From NCBI GenBank assembly GCA_012396115.1, contig JAAXOU010000021.1, positions 1 to 35,069 of the forward strand: a stretch of DNA of 35,069 bases, given 5' to 3'. Positions 1 through 9,611 of the stretch are shown here, in pieces. The position numbers and the translations under genes are program-made. The DNA is from Streptomyces somaliensis DSM 40738. GTDB lineage: Bacteria > Actinomycetota > Actinomycetes > Streptomycetales > Streptomycetaceae. The notes under the pieces are model-generated. The model saw nothing but the letters and a program-made list of their open reading frames with translations. It was not told the origin of the DNA and searched no databases. The stretch's first letter is position 1, and every line of letters starts with the position of its first letter.

Positions 1-128
1 CGCGCCGCGTGGCGACGGCCGCGGCGGCGGACGAGACGCTCAGGGCCCGCCTGGTGCGGGGCCTCGACCTGGCGCTGCTGCCGGCCGGGGCCGCCCCGCC
101 GGGCGGGCCCTTCTACGTACGGGAGTAG
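1..128 (+). CDS. C-terminal end of a protein running in from the left (possibly SseB family)
   Basis: Only the last 41 codons are visible, read in the frame that starts at base 3 and ends at the TAG at 126-128. The tail is alanine/leucine rich (…RGLDLALLPAG…) and closes with FYVRE. The motif and the position two genes away from infC resemble the C-terminus of the SseB-like (enhanced serine sensitivity) protein found at this place in other Streptomyces, but this is recollection of synteny plus a short motif. Codon use (strong G/C at third positions) supports real coding sequence. The gene faces the DUF1844 gene tail to tail, with 56 bases between the two stops. The function is not determinable from this fragment. 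Confidence 0.5.
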   Translation, partial: RRVATAAAADETLRARLVRGLDLALLPAGAAPPGGPFYVRE

Positions 129-184
129 TTCCACGTACGGGAGTAGGGGGGAGAGGAGTAGAGGGAGCAGGGAGAGGGGCCGGG

Positions 185-547
185 TCAGCCGAAGACCGGG
201 CCGGTGTACTTCTCGCCCGGCCCCTGACCCGGCTCGTCCGGTACCAGCGACGCCTCGCGGAACGCCAGCTGCAGGGACTTCAGCCCGTCCCGCAGCGGCG
301 CCGCGTGGAAGGAGCTGATCTCCGTCGCGCCCGCGTCGAGCAGGCCCGCCAGGGCGTGCACCAGCTTGCGGGCCTCGTCCAGGTCCTTGTGCGCGTCGCC
401 CTCCTCGGTCAGCCCGAGCTTCACGGCCGCGGCGCTCATCAGGTTCACGGCGACCGTGACGATCACCTCCACCGCGGGGACCTCCGCGATGTCGCGGGTC
501 ATGGCGGCGAAGTCGGGTGCGGGCTCGCTGGGCGTGGCGTCACTCAT
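185..547 (-). CDS. DUF1844 family protein
   Basis: This 120-residue small soluble protein matches the DUF1844 family in length and pattern. It has an Asp/Pro-rich N-terminus, a helical core with the segment VIVTVAVNLMSAAAVKLGL (residues about 29-47), a DLDEARKLVHALAGLL helix and a short disordered tail. The biochemical role of the family is unknown. It is almost always next to infC in actinobacteria, here divergently transcribed from it. I chose the ATG at 547 because a TATCGT -10 box lies 7 bases upstream, the geometry of a leaderless Streptomyces mRNA. An in-frame extension upstream would have to run through that promoter and into the infC promoter region. There are no membrane segments and no signal peptide. 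Confidence 0.85.
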   Translation of the reverse strand: MSDATPSEPAPDFAAMTRDIAEVPAVEVIVTVAVNLMSAAAVKLGLTEEGDAHKDLDEARKLVHALAGLLDAGATEISSFHAAPLRDGLKSLQLAFREASLVPDEPGQGPGEKYTGPVFG

Positions 548-554
548 GTCCCAC

Positions 555-560
555 ACGATA
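555..560 (-). promoter_or_regulatory. -10 box for a leaderless DUF1844 transcript
   Basis: Read on the minus strand this is TATCGT, followed by 7 bases and then the ATG at 547. In Streptomyces a TAnnnT box 6-10 bases before the start codon usually means that transcription begins at the start codon. No Shine-Dalgarno sequence is present, which fits. Confidence 0.5.
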
Positions 561-596
561 GGCGCTCGCGCCACCCGTCCGGCCCGGCCCGCCCGG

Positions 597-626
597 TTGG
601 GCGCACCGGCGGGCAGATGGTAGCCT
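597..626 (+). promoter_or_regulatory. Putative infC operon promoter
   Basis: TTGGGC (597-602), an 18-base spacer and TAGCCT (621-626) give a sigma-70/HrdB-like promoter. Transcription would start near 633 and leave a leader of about 290 nt before infC. The -10 is a good match; the -35 matches only in TTG and the final C. Confidence 0.45.
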
Positions 627-721
627 GGTGTGACGACCGGCCGGAACCGCATCAGCTCCGGCCCACAAGTGGAGGCTCCGTCTCCCACCTGGCCGCCCCC
701 GGGGCGGCGGGTCACCGGTCA

Positions 722-759
722 GGCGGCGCCCATCGTTCCGTACGGACGATGGACCCGCC
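722..759 (+). ncRNA. Strong hairpin in the infC leader
   Basis: Arms 730-740 and 743-752 pair almost perfectly (CCATCG/CGATGG plus TCCG/CGGA, one bulged T at 736) around a TA turn. An outer GGCGG/CCGCC pairing extends the stem to 722-759. A second GC hairpin lies just before it at 692-708. Together with the terminator-like element at 811-842 this makes a structured leader RNA. Confidence 0.5.
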
Positions 760-810
760 CGAGCACAGCGCCCCGCGGTACACCGTGGCGGTGCTCCGGT
801 ATCACCAGGA

Positions 811-842
811 GCCCCGCCTGTGTCCCGTCCGGGGCGTTTTTT
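811..842 (+). terminator. Terminator-like attenuator hairpin in the infC leader
   Basis: GCCCCG (811-816) pairs with CGGGGC (830-835) across a 13-base loop and is followed by G and six Ts (837-842). This is the only hairpin with a genuine T-run that I found in the window, where most Streptomyces-style terminators lack one. It lies inside the leader, 83 bases before the infC start codon, as expected for transcription attenuation. infC-rpmI-rplT operons of other bacteria are known to be controlled by L20 through leader RNA; whether this one is L20-dependent is inference. Confidence 0.55.
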
Positions 843-924
843 CACGCACCGGCGCGGTTGGTCTCAGAACAGACGTTACGCGTCCGTCCGCCAGGCGGTC
901 GCGTGGTGCTACCGAGGAGGATCC

Positions 925-1530
925 ATCAGCGCCGAGCCCCGCATCAACGACCGGATTCGCGTTCCCGAGGTGCGACTTGTCGGTCCCAGCGGCGAGCAGG
1001 TCGGAATCGTTCCGCTCGCCAAGGCCCTGGAGCTTGCCCAGGAGTACGACCTCGACCTGGTCGAGGTCGCGGCGAACGCCCGTCCGCCCGTGTGCAAGCT
1101 CATGGACTACGGGAAGTTCAAGTACGAGTCGGCCATGAAGGCCCGTGAGGCGCGCAAGAACCAGGCGCACACGGTCATCAAGGAGATGAAGCTCCGGCCG
1201 AAGATCGATCCGCACGACTACGACACCAAGAAGGGTCACGTCGTCCGGTTCCTCAAGCAGGGCGACAAGGTCAAGATCACGATCATGTTCCGCGGACGCG
1301 AGCAGTCCCGGCCGGAGCTCGGCTACCGGCTCCTGCAGCGGCTCGCGGAGGACGTCCAGGAGCTCGGCTTCGTCGAGTCGAACCCGAAGCAGGACGGCCG
1401 CAACATGATCATGGTTCTCGGTCCGCACAAGAAGAAGACCGAGGCCATGGCCGAGGCCCGCGAGGCGCAGGCCGCCCGCAAGGCGGAGCGCCAGGGCCAG
1501 CCCGCCCAGGCGGATCCGTCCGCCGAGTAG
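925..1530 (+). CDS. infC: Translation initiation factor IF-3, ATC start
   Basis: This 201-residue protein binds the 30S subunit and monitors the initiator tRNA-start codon interaction. The N-terminal domain begins with the family signature ([18 protein letters not shown]), followed by the lysine-rich linker ([10 protein letters not shown]) and the C-terminal domain. An Ala/Glu/Lys-rich tail of about 30 residues is typical of actinobacteria. The start is the rare codon ATC at 925-927: GAGGAGG ends 4 bases before it, and there is no in-frame ATG, GTG or TTG between it and a GTG at 820 that lies inside the leader terminator. infC genes commonly use AUU/AUC/AUA, which lets IF-3 repress its own translation by rejecting the poor start codon. 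It is the first gene of infC-rpmI-rplT. Confidence 0.95.
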   Translation: MSAEPRINDRIRVPEVRLVGPSGEQVGIVPLAKALELAQEYDLDLVEVAANARPPVCKLMDYGKFKYESAMKAREARKNQAHTVIKEMKLRPKIDPHDYDTKKGHVVRFLKQGDKVKITIMFRGREQSRPELGYRLLQRLAEDVQELGFVESNPKQDGRNMIMVLGPHKKKTEAMAEAREAQAARKAERQGQPAQADPSAE

Positions 1531-1647
1531 CCCGCAAGGCCGTGTCCGGGGCACCCCGCCCGGGACGCGAAACCGACCCACCTGACGCTCCCGCGCGCCG
1601 GTCCCCGGACCGGCTGGGGGCGCCACTGACGAGGAGACAACGGCGCT

Positions 1648-1842
1648 ATGCCGAAGAACAAGACGCACAGCGGTGCCAAGAAGCGCTTCAAGATCACCGG
1701 CTCGGGCAAGGTGCTCCGCGAGCGCGCCGGCAAGCGCCACCTGCTCGAGCGCAAGTCGTCCAAGCTGACGCGCCGCCTCACCGGCAACGCCGAGATGGCC
1801 CCGGGTGACAGCGCCAAGATCAAGAAGATGCTGGGCATCTGA
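1648..1842 (+). CDS. rpmI: 50S ribosomal protein L35
   Basis: This is a 64-residue, very basic protein with the L35 signature near its N-terminus ([14 protein letters not shown]) and the conserved ending. The length is exactly that of the family. L35 is a component of the large subunit. The ATG at 1648 follows GAGGAG with a normal gap. It sits 117 bases after infC and 95 bases before rplT, the universal infC-rpmI-rplT order, and presumably shares the long infC leader transcript. A short GC hairpin lies in the rpmI-rplT gap. Confidence 0.97.
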   Translation: MPKNKTHSGAKKRFKITGSGKVLRERAGKRHLLERKSSKLTRRLTGNAEMAPGDSAKIKKMLGI

Positions 1843-1937
1843 CCCCGATCGTCTGATCCGAAGCCCCCCGAAAGCCGGGACCCGTTCGTTCCCGGGCCGT
1901 GTGACCGTCCCGCGGCCCCGCTACAAGGAGTCAACAA

Positions 1938-2324
1938 GTGGCACGCGTCAAGCGCGCAGTCAACGCTCACAAGAAGCGCCGTGCGATCCTCGAGCAGGCC
2001 AGCGGTTACCGCGGCCAGCGCTCGCGCCTGTACCGCAAGGCGAAGGAGCAGGTCACCCACTCGCTGGTCTACAACTACAACGACCGCAAGAAGCGCAAGG
2101 GCGACTTCCGCCAGCTGTGGATCCAGCGCATCAACGCCGCCGCCCGCGCCAACGGCATCACCTACAACCGCTTCATCCAGGGTCTGAAGGCTGCCAACAT
2201 CGAGGTCGACCGCAAGATCCTGGCCGAGCTCGCGGTCAACGACGCCACCGCGTTCGCCGCCCTCGTCGAGGTCGCCCAGAAGGCCCTCCCGAGCGACGTC
2301 AACGCCCCGAAGGCCGCCGCCTGA
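1938..2324 (+). CDS. rplT: 50S ribosomal protein L20
   Basis: This 128-residue basic protein reads [14 protein letters not shown] after the initiator, the L20 signature. Central helical motifs ([33 protein letters not shown]) bind 23S rRNA, and an Ala-rich tail is added as in other actinobacteria. The start is GTG at 1938 behind AAGGAG. L20 is needed for early 50S assembly and in several bacteria is the autoregulator of this operon, acting on the leader mRNA, which makes the structured leader upstream of infC notable. A strong hairpin directly follows the gene. Confidence 0.97.
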   Translation: MARVKRAVNAHKKRRAILEQASGYRGQRSRLYRKAKEQVTHSLVYNYNDRKKRKGDFRQLWIQRINAAARANGITYNRFIQGLKAANIEVDRKILAELAVNDATAFAALVEVAQKALPSDVNAPKAAA

Positions 2325-2348
2325 CCTTCCCAGGCCGCCGTTCTTCCG

Positions 2349-2383
2349 ACCGGACCCGCAGGCCCCGCGCCTGCGGGTCCGGT
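2349..2383 (+). terminator. 14-bp perfect hairpin after rplT
   Basis: Arms 2349-2362 and 2370-2383 are perfectly complementary (14 bp) around the loop CCCCGCG. There is no T-run, as is usual for Streptomyces terminators. It ends the infC-rpmI-rplT unit 25 bases after the rplT stop and 61 bases before the methyltransferase start. Confidence 0.75.
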
Positions 2384-2443
2384 GCGTTCGCCGTCCCCCG
2401 CCACGAACCCGACCCCGCAGGTCAGAAAGAGCCGCCGAGCACC

Positions 2444-3301
2444 ATGGGCACCCCCGAGCTGATCTCCCCGCGTTCCCCGCGCGTCGCCGCCGCGCGGCGC
2501 CTGGCCAAGCGGAACTTCCGGAGCAAGGAGCGCCGGTTCATCGCCGAGGGGCCGCAGGCCGTCCGCGAGGCCGCCGGGCACCGGGGGCCGGACGGCGAGC
2601 CGACGCTGCGCGAACTCTTCACCACCGCCGAGGCCGCCACCCGGTACGCCGCCATCGTCGACGCCGCCCGCGCCGCCGGCGCCCGCGTCCACCACGCCTC
2701 CGACGCCGTCCTCGCCGAGATCTCCCAGACCGTCACCCCGCAGGGCCTCGTCGGCGTCTGCGGCTTCCTCGACTCGCCGTTCGAGGAGGTCCTCGCCGCC
2801 CGCCCCCGGCTGGTCGCCGTCCTGGCCCACGTACGCGACCCCGGCAACGCCGGCACCGTCCTGCGCTGCGCCGACGCGGCCGGCGCCGACGCCGTCGTCC
2901 TCACCGACGCCTCGGTCGACCTGTACAACCCCAAGTCCGTCCGCGCCTCCGCCGGCTCCCTCTTCCATCTGCCGGTCGCCGTCGGCGTCCCCGTCCGGCA
3001 GGCCGTCTCCGGTCTGAAGGCCGCCGGGGCCCGCGTCCTCGCCGCCGACGGCGCCGGCGCCGACGACCTCGACGCCGAACTCGACGCGGGCACCATGGGC
3101 GGCCCCACCGCGTGGATCTTCGGCAACGAGGCATGGGGGCTCCCGGAGGAGACCCGCGCCCTCGCCGACGCCGTCGTGCGCGTCCCCATCCACGGCAGGG
3201 CCGAGAGCCTGAACCTGGCGACCGCCGCCGCGGTGTGCCTCTACGCCTCCGCCCGGGCGCAGCGGTCGGCCGGGGGTTGCCGCCGCGCCACCCCGAGCTA
3301 G
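2444..3301 (+). CDS. SpoU/TrmH-family RNA 2'-O-methyltransferase
   Basis: This 285-residue SAM-dependent enzyme is predicted to methylate a ribose 2'-OH in rRNA or tRNA. An N-terminal substrate-binding domain (about 1-105, with EGPQAV near residues 35-40) precedes the SPOUT knot. Motif 1 is RDPGNAGTVLR (131-141) with the conserved Asn and Arg, motif 2 FGNEAWGL (226-233), motif 3 PIHGRAESLNLATAA (248-262). These are the catalytic and SAM-binding motifs of 23S rRNA methyltransferases such as RlmB and AviRb. The exact RNA target cannot be read from sequence. ATG at 2444 is the only sensible start: sequence upstream in this frame overlaps rplT and its terminator. The neighbourhood (L20, L35, IF-3, PheRS) fits a ribosome-related role. 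Confidence 0.92.
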   Translation: MGTPELISPRSPRVAAARRLAKRNFRSKERRFIAEGPQAVREAAGHRGPDGEPTLRELFTTAEAATRYAAIVDAARAAGARVHHASDAVLAEISQTVTPQGLVGVCGFLDSPFEEVLAARPRLVAVLAHVRDPGNAGTVLRCADAAGADAVVLTDASVDLYNPKSVRASAGSLFHLPVAVGVPVRQAVSGLKAAGARVLAADGAGADDLDAELDAGTMGGPTAWIFGNEAWGLPEETRALADAVVRVPIHGRAESLNLATAAAVCLYASARAQRSAGGCRRATPS

Positions 3302-3307
3302 TAGGGT
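3277..3307 (+). promoter_or_regulatory. Putative promoter of the histidine kinase gene
   Basis: TTGCCG (3277-3282), a 19-base spacer and TAGGGT (3302-3307) lie over the last codons and stop codon of the methyltransferase gene. TAGGGT is a favoured Streptomyces -10 sequence. Transcription would begin about 43 bases before the ATG at 3357. Confidence 0.45.
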
Positions 3308-3356
3308 GACGGGCTCGAAGACCCGTCGCGCGACACTTGGGGGTGGGGACACCGGC

Positions 3357-4517
3357 ATGACGCTCGGCACGAGCAGCCACGCGGAGGACCGCGGCGCCTT
3401 AACGCGCCGGGCGGCCCGCGACGGCGCCCCCGCGCGCGACCCCGGCGCCCCCGCCGTCCGGGAGTGCGACCCCGACGACATGCCCGACGGGCTCGTCGTC
3501 GCCGACGCCGCCGGCCGGATCGTCTGCTTCAACGCCCCGGCCGTCCGGATCACCGCCGTCCCCCGCGAACGGGCGCTCGGCCGCCCCCTGGAGGAGGCCC
3601 TCCCGCTGGAGGACCTCAAGGGACGCCGCTGGTGGGCGCTGACCGACCCGTACGGCGGCCTCGCCATCCGCACCGGTCAGCCCGAGCGCTACCTGCTGCT
3701 CCCCGGGGGCCGGGAGGTCCTCGCCGCCGCCCGCTACGTGAGGGACGAGCCGCTCGGCCCGGTCCGCCGCGTCGTGGTCACGCTCCGCGACGCCGAGGCC
3801 CGCCGCCGCAACGAGCGCAGCCACGCCGAGCTGATCGCCACCGTCGCCCACGAGCTGCGCTCCCCGCTGACCTCCGTCCGGGGCTTCACCCGGACCCTCC
3901 TCGCCAAGTGGGAGCGGTTCACCGACGAGCAGAAGCGGCTCATCCTGGAGACCGTCGACGCCGACGCCAAACGCGTCACCCGGCTCATCACCGAGCTGCT
4001 CGACATCTCCCGCATCGACTCCGGCCGGTTGGAGGTGCGCCGCCAGCCCGTCGACGTCGCCGCCGCCGTCGGCCGCCACGTCCAGGGGTTCACCGCCCGC
4101 GGGCAGTCGCCCGACCGTTTCTTCGTCCGCGTCCGCCGACCCCTGCCCGAGTTGTGGGCCGATCCGGACAAGGTCGATCAGATTCTGGGCAACCTCCTGG
4201 AAAACGCCGTGCGGCACGGCGAGGGAACCGTCACCATCGAGGTGGCGCCCACCGGGCCGCAGGACGACGAGACGGGAACGGCGGTCACCGTGAGCGACGA
4301 GGGTCCCGGCATCCCGGAGGAGTCGATGGGCCGTGTCTTCACCCGCTTCTGGCGGGGGAGCACCCGCGGCGGCACCGGTCTCGGCCTGTACATCGTCAAG
4401 GGACTCGTCGAAGCCCACGGCGGCACCATCACCGTCGGCCGTGCCCCCGCGGGGGGCGCGGAGTTCCGGTTCACCCTGCCCGTGGGGGCCCCGACGTACC
4501 TGACCCGGGGGATCTGA
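3357..4517 (+). CDS. Orphan cytosolic PAS-domain sensor histidine kinase with a TTA codon
   Basis: This is a 386-residue kinase without a signal peptide or transmembrane segments. Order: disordered N-terminus (1-41), PAS-like sensor (about 42-150), HisKA helix with AHELRSP (phosphoacceptor His165), then HATPase_c with N-box NLLENAVRH (279-287), DEGPGIP (314-320) and GTGLGL (339-344). All catalytic motifs are intact. No response regulator is encoded nearby, so its partner is elsewhere. Codon 15 (bases 3399-3401) is TTA, the only in-frame TTA I found in the window; TTA needs the developmental tRNA encoded by bldA. The ATG at 3357 has a G-rich site upstream. An alternative ATG at 3480 (residue 42), just before the PAS domain, would exclude the TTA codon. 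PAS domains sense redox, ligand or energy state; the signal here is unknown. Confidence 0.9.
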   Translation: MTLGTSSHAEDRGALTRRAARDGAPARDPGAPAVRECDPDDMPDGLVVADAAGRIVCFNAPAVRITAVPRERALGRPLEEALPLEDLKGRRWWALTDPYGGLAIRTGQPERYLLLPGGREVLAAARYVRDEPLGPVRRVVVTLRDAEARRRNERSHAELIATVAHELRSPLTSVRGFTRTLLAKWERFTDEQKRLILETVDADAKRVTRLITELLDISRIDSGRLEVRRQPVDVAAAVGRHVQGFTARGQSPDRFFVRVRRPLPELWADPDKVDQILGNLLENAVRHGEGTVTIEVAPTGPQDDETGTAVTVSDEGPGIPEESMGRVFTRFWRGSTRGGTGLGLYIVKGLVEAHGGTITVGRAPAGGAEFRFTLPVGAPTYLTRGI

Positions 4518-5779
<1,262 letters not shown>

Positions 5780-5780
<1 letters not shown>

Positions 5781-8308
5781 TGCGGGTCCCGCTTTCGTGG
5801 CTGCGGGAGTACGTCGACCTGCCGGCGACGGAGACCGGCCGCGACGTACAGGCCAAACTGGTTTCGGCCGGCCTGGAGGTCGAGACCGTCGAGCGGCTCG
5901 GCGCCGGCCTCACCGGCCCCCTCGTGGTGGGCAGGGTCCTCACCATCGAGGAACTCACCGAGTTCAAGAAGCCGATCCGTTTCTGCACCGTCGACGTCGG
6001 CCCGGCCAACGGCACCGGCGAGCCCCAGGAGATCGTCTGCGGCGCCCGGAACTTCGCCCGGGGCGACAAGGTCGTCGTCGCCCTCCCCGGTGCCGTCCTG
6101 CCCGGTGACTTCCGCATCGCCGAGCGCAAGACCTACGGCCGGATGTCGCGCGGCATGATCTGCTCCTCCGACGAGCTCGGCATGGGCGACGACGGCACCG
6201 GGGGCATCGTCGTCCTGCCGCCCGAGCACGAGGTGGGCACCGACGCCACCGCCCTGCTGGAGCTGTACGACGAGGTCCTCGACATCGCCGTCACGCCCGA
6301 CCGCGGCTACTGCCTGTCGATGCGCGGCGTCGCCCGCGAGACGGCCATCGCGTACGGGCTGCCGCTGCGCGACCCGGCCCTCCTGGACGTGCCCGCGCCG
6401 AACTCGTACGGCTACCCGGTCCAGGTCACCGATCCCGTCGGCTGCCCGCGCTTCACCGCGCGCACCGTGGTCGGCCTCGACCCCGAGGCCCGGTCGCCGA
6501 TCTGGCTGCGGCGCCGTCTGCAGAAGGCCGGCATGCGCCCGGTCTCCCTCGCCGTCGACGTCACCAACTACGTGATGCTCGAACTGGGCCAGCCGCTCCA
6601 CGCCTACGACCGCAGCCGCCTCGACGGCCCGATCGGGGTGCGCCGCGCCGAGCCCGGCGAGAAGATCACCACCCTCGACGGCACCGTCCGCGCCCTCGAC
6701 CCGGCCGACCTCGTCATCACCGACGACCGCGGCCCGATCGGCATCGCGGGCGTCATGGGCGGCGCCGACACCGAGATCGCCGACACCGCGGCCGACCCGG
6801 ACACGGGCCGGGTCCGCGGCACCACCGAGGTCGTCGTCGAGGCCGCCCACTTCGACGCGATCTCCGTGGCCCGCACGGCCCGCCGCCACAAGCTGTCCTC
6901 CGAGGCGTCCAAGCGGTTCGAGCGGGGCGTCGACCCGCAGGCCGCGGCCGCCGCCGCGCAGCGCGCCGTCGATCTGCTGGTCCTCCTCGCGGGCGGTACG
7001 GCCGAGGCCGGCGTCACCGAGGTCGTCGCGCCGGGCGCCGCGCGCACGATCACCGTGCGCGCCGACCACCCCGACCGGGTCGCGGGCGTCGCCTACGGCC
7101 GCGAGACCGTCGTCCGCCGCCTCCAGGAGATCGGCTGCGACGTGTACGGGCAGGACGAGCTCACCGTCACCGTCCCGTCCTGGCGCCCCGACCTGAGCGA
7201 GCCGAACGACCTCGCCGAGGAGGTCATCCGGCTGGAGGGGTACGAGAACCTCCCCTCCACGCTGCCCCGGCCGCCCGCCGGCCGCGGACTCACCGAGCGC
7301 CAGCGCACCCACCGCCGTGTGGGCCGCGCCCTGGCCGGCGCGGGGTACGTCGAGGCGCTGAACTACCCGTTCATCGGCGAGCAGGTCCTCGACCAGCTCG
7401 ACCTCCCGTCGGACGACCCCGCCCGCCGGGTGGTGAGGCTCGTCAACCCGCTCTCCGACGAGGAGCCCGCGCTGCGCACCACGCTGCTGCCCGGCCTCCT
7501 CGCCGCGCTGCGCCGCAACGACGGCCGCGGCAGCCACGACCTGGCCCTCTTCGAGACCGGTGCGGTCTTCCGCGCCGCCGCCGAGCCGGGCGTCGCGGTG
7601 CGGCTGCCCGTCGACCGCCGCCCGACCGACGCGGAGCTCGCCGGCGTCGACGCCGTCCTGCCCGAGCAGCCGCGGCACGTCGCCGCGGTCCTCGCCGGGG
7701 CGCGCGAGCAGGCCGGCTGGTGGGGCGGGGGCCGCCCGGCCGACTGGGCCGACGCGGTCGAGGCCGCCCGGACCGTCGCCCGGGAGACCGGAACCGACCT
7801 GGTCGTCCGCCGGGGCCGCTACGGCCCGTGGCACCCGGGCCGCTGCGCCGAGCTGCTCGTCGTCGTCGACGGCGCCGAGCGGACCGCCGGCCACGCCGGC
7901 GAGCTGCACCCGCGCGTCGTCAAGGCGCTCGGCCTGCCCGCCCGGACCTGCGCCATGGAGCTCGACCTCGACCTCGTCGAGCGGGCCTCCGCCGGCCCCG
8001 TGCACGCCCCGCGGATCTCCGCCTTCCCGGTGGCCACGCAGGACGTCGCCCTGGTCGTCGACGGGGACGTGCCGGCCGCCGAGGTGGAGCGCGCGCTCCG
8101 CGAGGGCGCGGGCGGACTGCTGGAGTCCATCCGGCTGTTCGACGTGTTCACCGGCGAACAGATCGGTGAGGGCCGCAAGTCCCTGGCGTACGCGCTGCGG
8201 TTCCGCGCCGGGGACCGCACGCTGACCGTCGAGGAGGCCACGGCCGCCCGCGACGCGGCCGTGGCGCTCGCCGCCGAGCGCACCGGGGCGGTGCTGCGCG
8301 GCGCCTGA
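5780..8308 (+). CDS. pheT: Phenylalanyl-tRNA synthetase beta subunit
   Basis: This 842-residue beta subunit has all the expected bacterial domains. These are an OB-fold tRNA-binding domain (about 40-155), the B3/B4 editing domain that hydrolyses Tyr-tRNA-Phe (about 215-390), the B5 domain (about 410-485), a catalytically dead class II core, and a C-terminal anticodon-binding FDX-ACB domain (about 750-842, starting near [17 protein letters not shown]). The start ATG overlaps the last base of the pheS stop. It is the last gene of the translation block: a 17-bp perfect terminator hairpin follows immediately and convergent accessory genes begin. Confidence 0.97.
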
Positions 8309-8325
8309 CGCCCCGCCACCCGCAG

Positions 8326-8363
8326 GGGAGGGGCGCGTCCGGACCACCGGACGCGCCCCTCCC
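8326..8363 (+). terminator. 17-bp perfect terminator after pheT
   Basis: Arms 8326-8342 and 8347-8363 are perfectly complementary over 17 bp around the tetraloop ACCA. It begins 17 bases after the pheT stop. Because it is symmetric it could also stop transcription coming from the opposite strand. Confidence 0.85.
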
Positions 8364-8440
8364 GCTTCTCCCGCGGCCGAGGGCACCGGAGGCCGTCCGC
8401 ACGGCCCGGGGGCGCCGCCCGGGCCCGCGGGAGTCCCGGA

Positions 8441-8464
8441 GCGCCCCGCCGGTGAGCGGGGCGC
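8441..8464 (-). terminator. Terminator hairpin of the 3-hydroxyacyl-CoA dehydrogenase gene
   Basis: GCGCCCCGC (8441-8449) and GCGGGGCGC (8456-8464) form a 9-bp perfect stem with a 6-base loop, 12 bases beyond the stop codon at 8477 of the minus-strand gene. Confidence 0.6.
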
Positions 8465-8476
8465 GGGGCGCGGGGC

Positions 8477-9337
8477 TCAGGAGTAGGTGTAGAAGCCCGA
8501 GCCCGTCTTGCGGCCCAGGCGGCCCGCGTCCACCATGCGCTGGAGCAGCGGGGGAGCCGCGTACAGGGGCTCCTTGTACTCGGCGTACATCGAGTCGGCG
8601 ACCGAGGCGACCGTGTCCAGGCCGATCAGGTCGGACAGCTTCAGCGGGCCCATGGGGTGGGCGCAGCCCATCTCCATGCCGTTGTCGATGTCCTCGCGGC
8701 TGGCGATGCCCGACTCGAACATCCGGATCGCCGACAGCAGGTACGGGATCAGCAGCGCGTTCACCACAAAACCGGACCGGTCCCGGGCGCGGATCGCGTG
8801 CTTGCCGAGCACCTTCTCGACCACGGTCTGGGACCGGTCGACCGTGCTCTGCGAGGTGGTCAGCGCGGGGATCAGCTCGACCAGCTGCTGGACCGGCGCC
8901 GGGTTGAAGAAGTGGATGCCGATGACCCGGTCGGGGCGGGAGGTCGCCACGGCCAGCTTCACCAGCGGGATGGAGGACGTGTTGGACGCCAGGATGGCGT
9001 CCTCCCGGGTCACCACCCGGTCGAGGACCTGGAAGATCTCCGTCTTCACCTGCTCGTTCTCGACCACCGCCTCGATGACCAGGTCGCGGTCGGCGAATTC
9101 CCCGAGGTCGGTCGTGAAGCTCAGCCGGGCCAGCGCCGCGTCGCGCTCCTCCTCGCTGATCTTGCCGCGCCGGGCGGCCCGGTCGAGGGAGCCGTGCAGC
9201 CGGGCGCGGCCGATCTCCAGCGCCTCGCCGGTGGTCTCGGCCACCTTGACCTCCAGGCCGCTGCGGGCGCACACCTCCGCGATGCCCGCGCCCATCTGAC
9301 CGCAGCCCACCACTCCGACGCGTGCAATGTCGGCCAT
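8477..9337 (-). CDS. 3-hydroxybutyryl-CoA dehydrogenase (FadB2/PaaH type)
   Basis: This 286-residue NAD(P)-dependent enzyme should oxidise 3-hydroxyacyl-CoA to 3-ketoacyl-CoA, or do the reverse, in short-chain fatty acid, polyhydroxybutyrate or aromatic-CoA metabolism. The Rossmann motif is at the N-terminus (GVVGCGQMGAGIAE, about 8-21). The conserved SNTSSI segment and the catalytic IHFFNP motif are intact. The C-terminal dimerisation domain includes HPMGPLKLSDLIGLD and a closing GRKTGSGFYTY. Length matches the stand-alone family. The ATG at 9337 has GAGGTG 9 bases upstream; a GTG five codons further up overlaps that site. It stands alone, convergent with pheT, with 274 bases separating it from the divergent glycosidase-like gene. 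Confidence 0.9.
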   Translation of the reverse strand: MADIARVGVVGCGQMGAGIAEVCARSGLEVKVAETTGEALEIGRARLHGSLDRAARRGKISEEERDAALARLSFTTDLGEFADRDLVIEAVVENEQVKTEIFQVLDRVVTREDAILASNTSSIPLVKLAVATSRPDRVIGIHFFNPAPVQQLVELIPALTTSQSTVDRSQTVVEKVLGKHAIRARDRSGFVVNALLIPYLLSAIRMFESGIASREDIDNGMEMGCAHPMGPLKLSDLIGLDTVASVADSMYAEYKEPLYAAPPLLQRMVDAGRLGRKTGSGFYTYS

Positions 9338-9611
9338 TGAGTCCGTCACCTCGTGCCTTTCGCTGATCTCCGGGTGGCGGGGCGGCCGTATGGTTCCGGC
9401 ACCCCCGCCTCGACCCCACGACGTTACTCCGTTCGCACGGATCGGAGGCCCCTCGGGCCGGGCATGCTCTGCGGGGACGGCCGTACGGCCTGGAGAGCCC
9501 GCTCCCGCCCCCCCGGGGGCGTCAGGAGGCGGGACGATCACGGTGGCCCACGAGGGCCGGCCGGGGCCGGCCGGGGCCGGCCGGGTGGCGACGGGAAGGC
9601 AGGGGTGACGC
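9338..9611. other. Divergent intergenic region with a short tandem repeat
   Basis: This 274-base gap separates two divergent genes and should hold both promoters; I could not find a convincing -35/-10 pair in either direction. Bases 9554-9585 carry about 3.2 copies of the 10-base unit GGGCCGGCCG. No gene is supported here. Confidence 0.5.

Noticed and set aside
820..924. Upstream GTG (820) as the infC start
   Set aside because: It lies inside the terminator loop, lacks a ribosome binding site and would add 35 residues not found at the start of IF-3 proteins.
9554..9585. Tandem GGGCCGGCCG decamers as a functional element
   Set aside because: Simple GC-rich slippage repeat in an intergenic region; no evidence for protein binding or RNA function.
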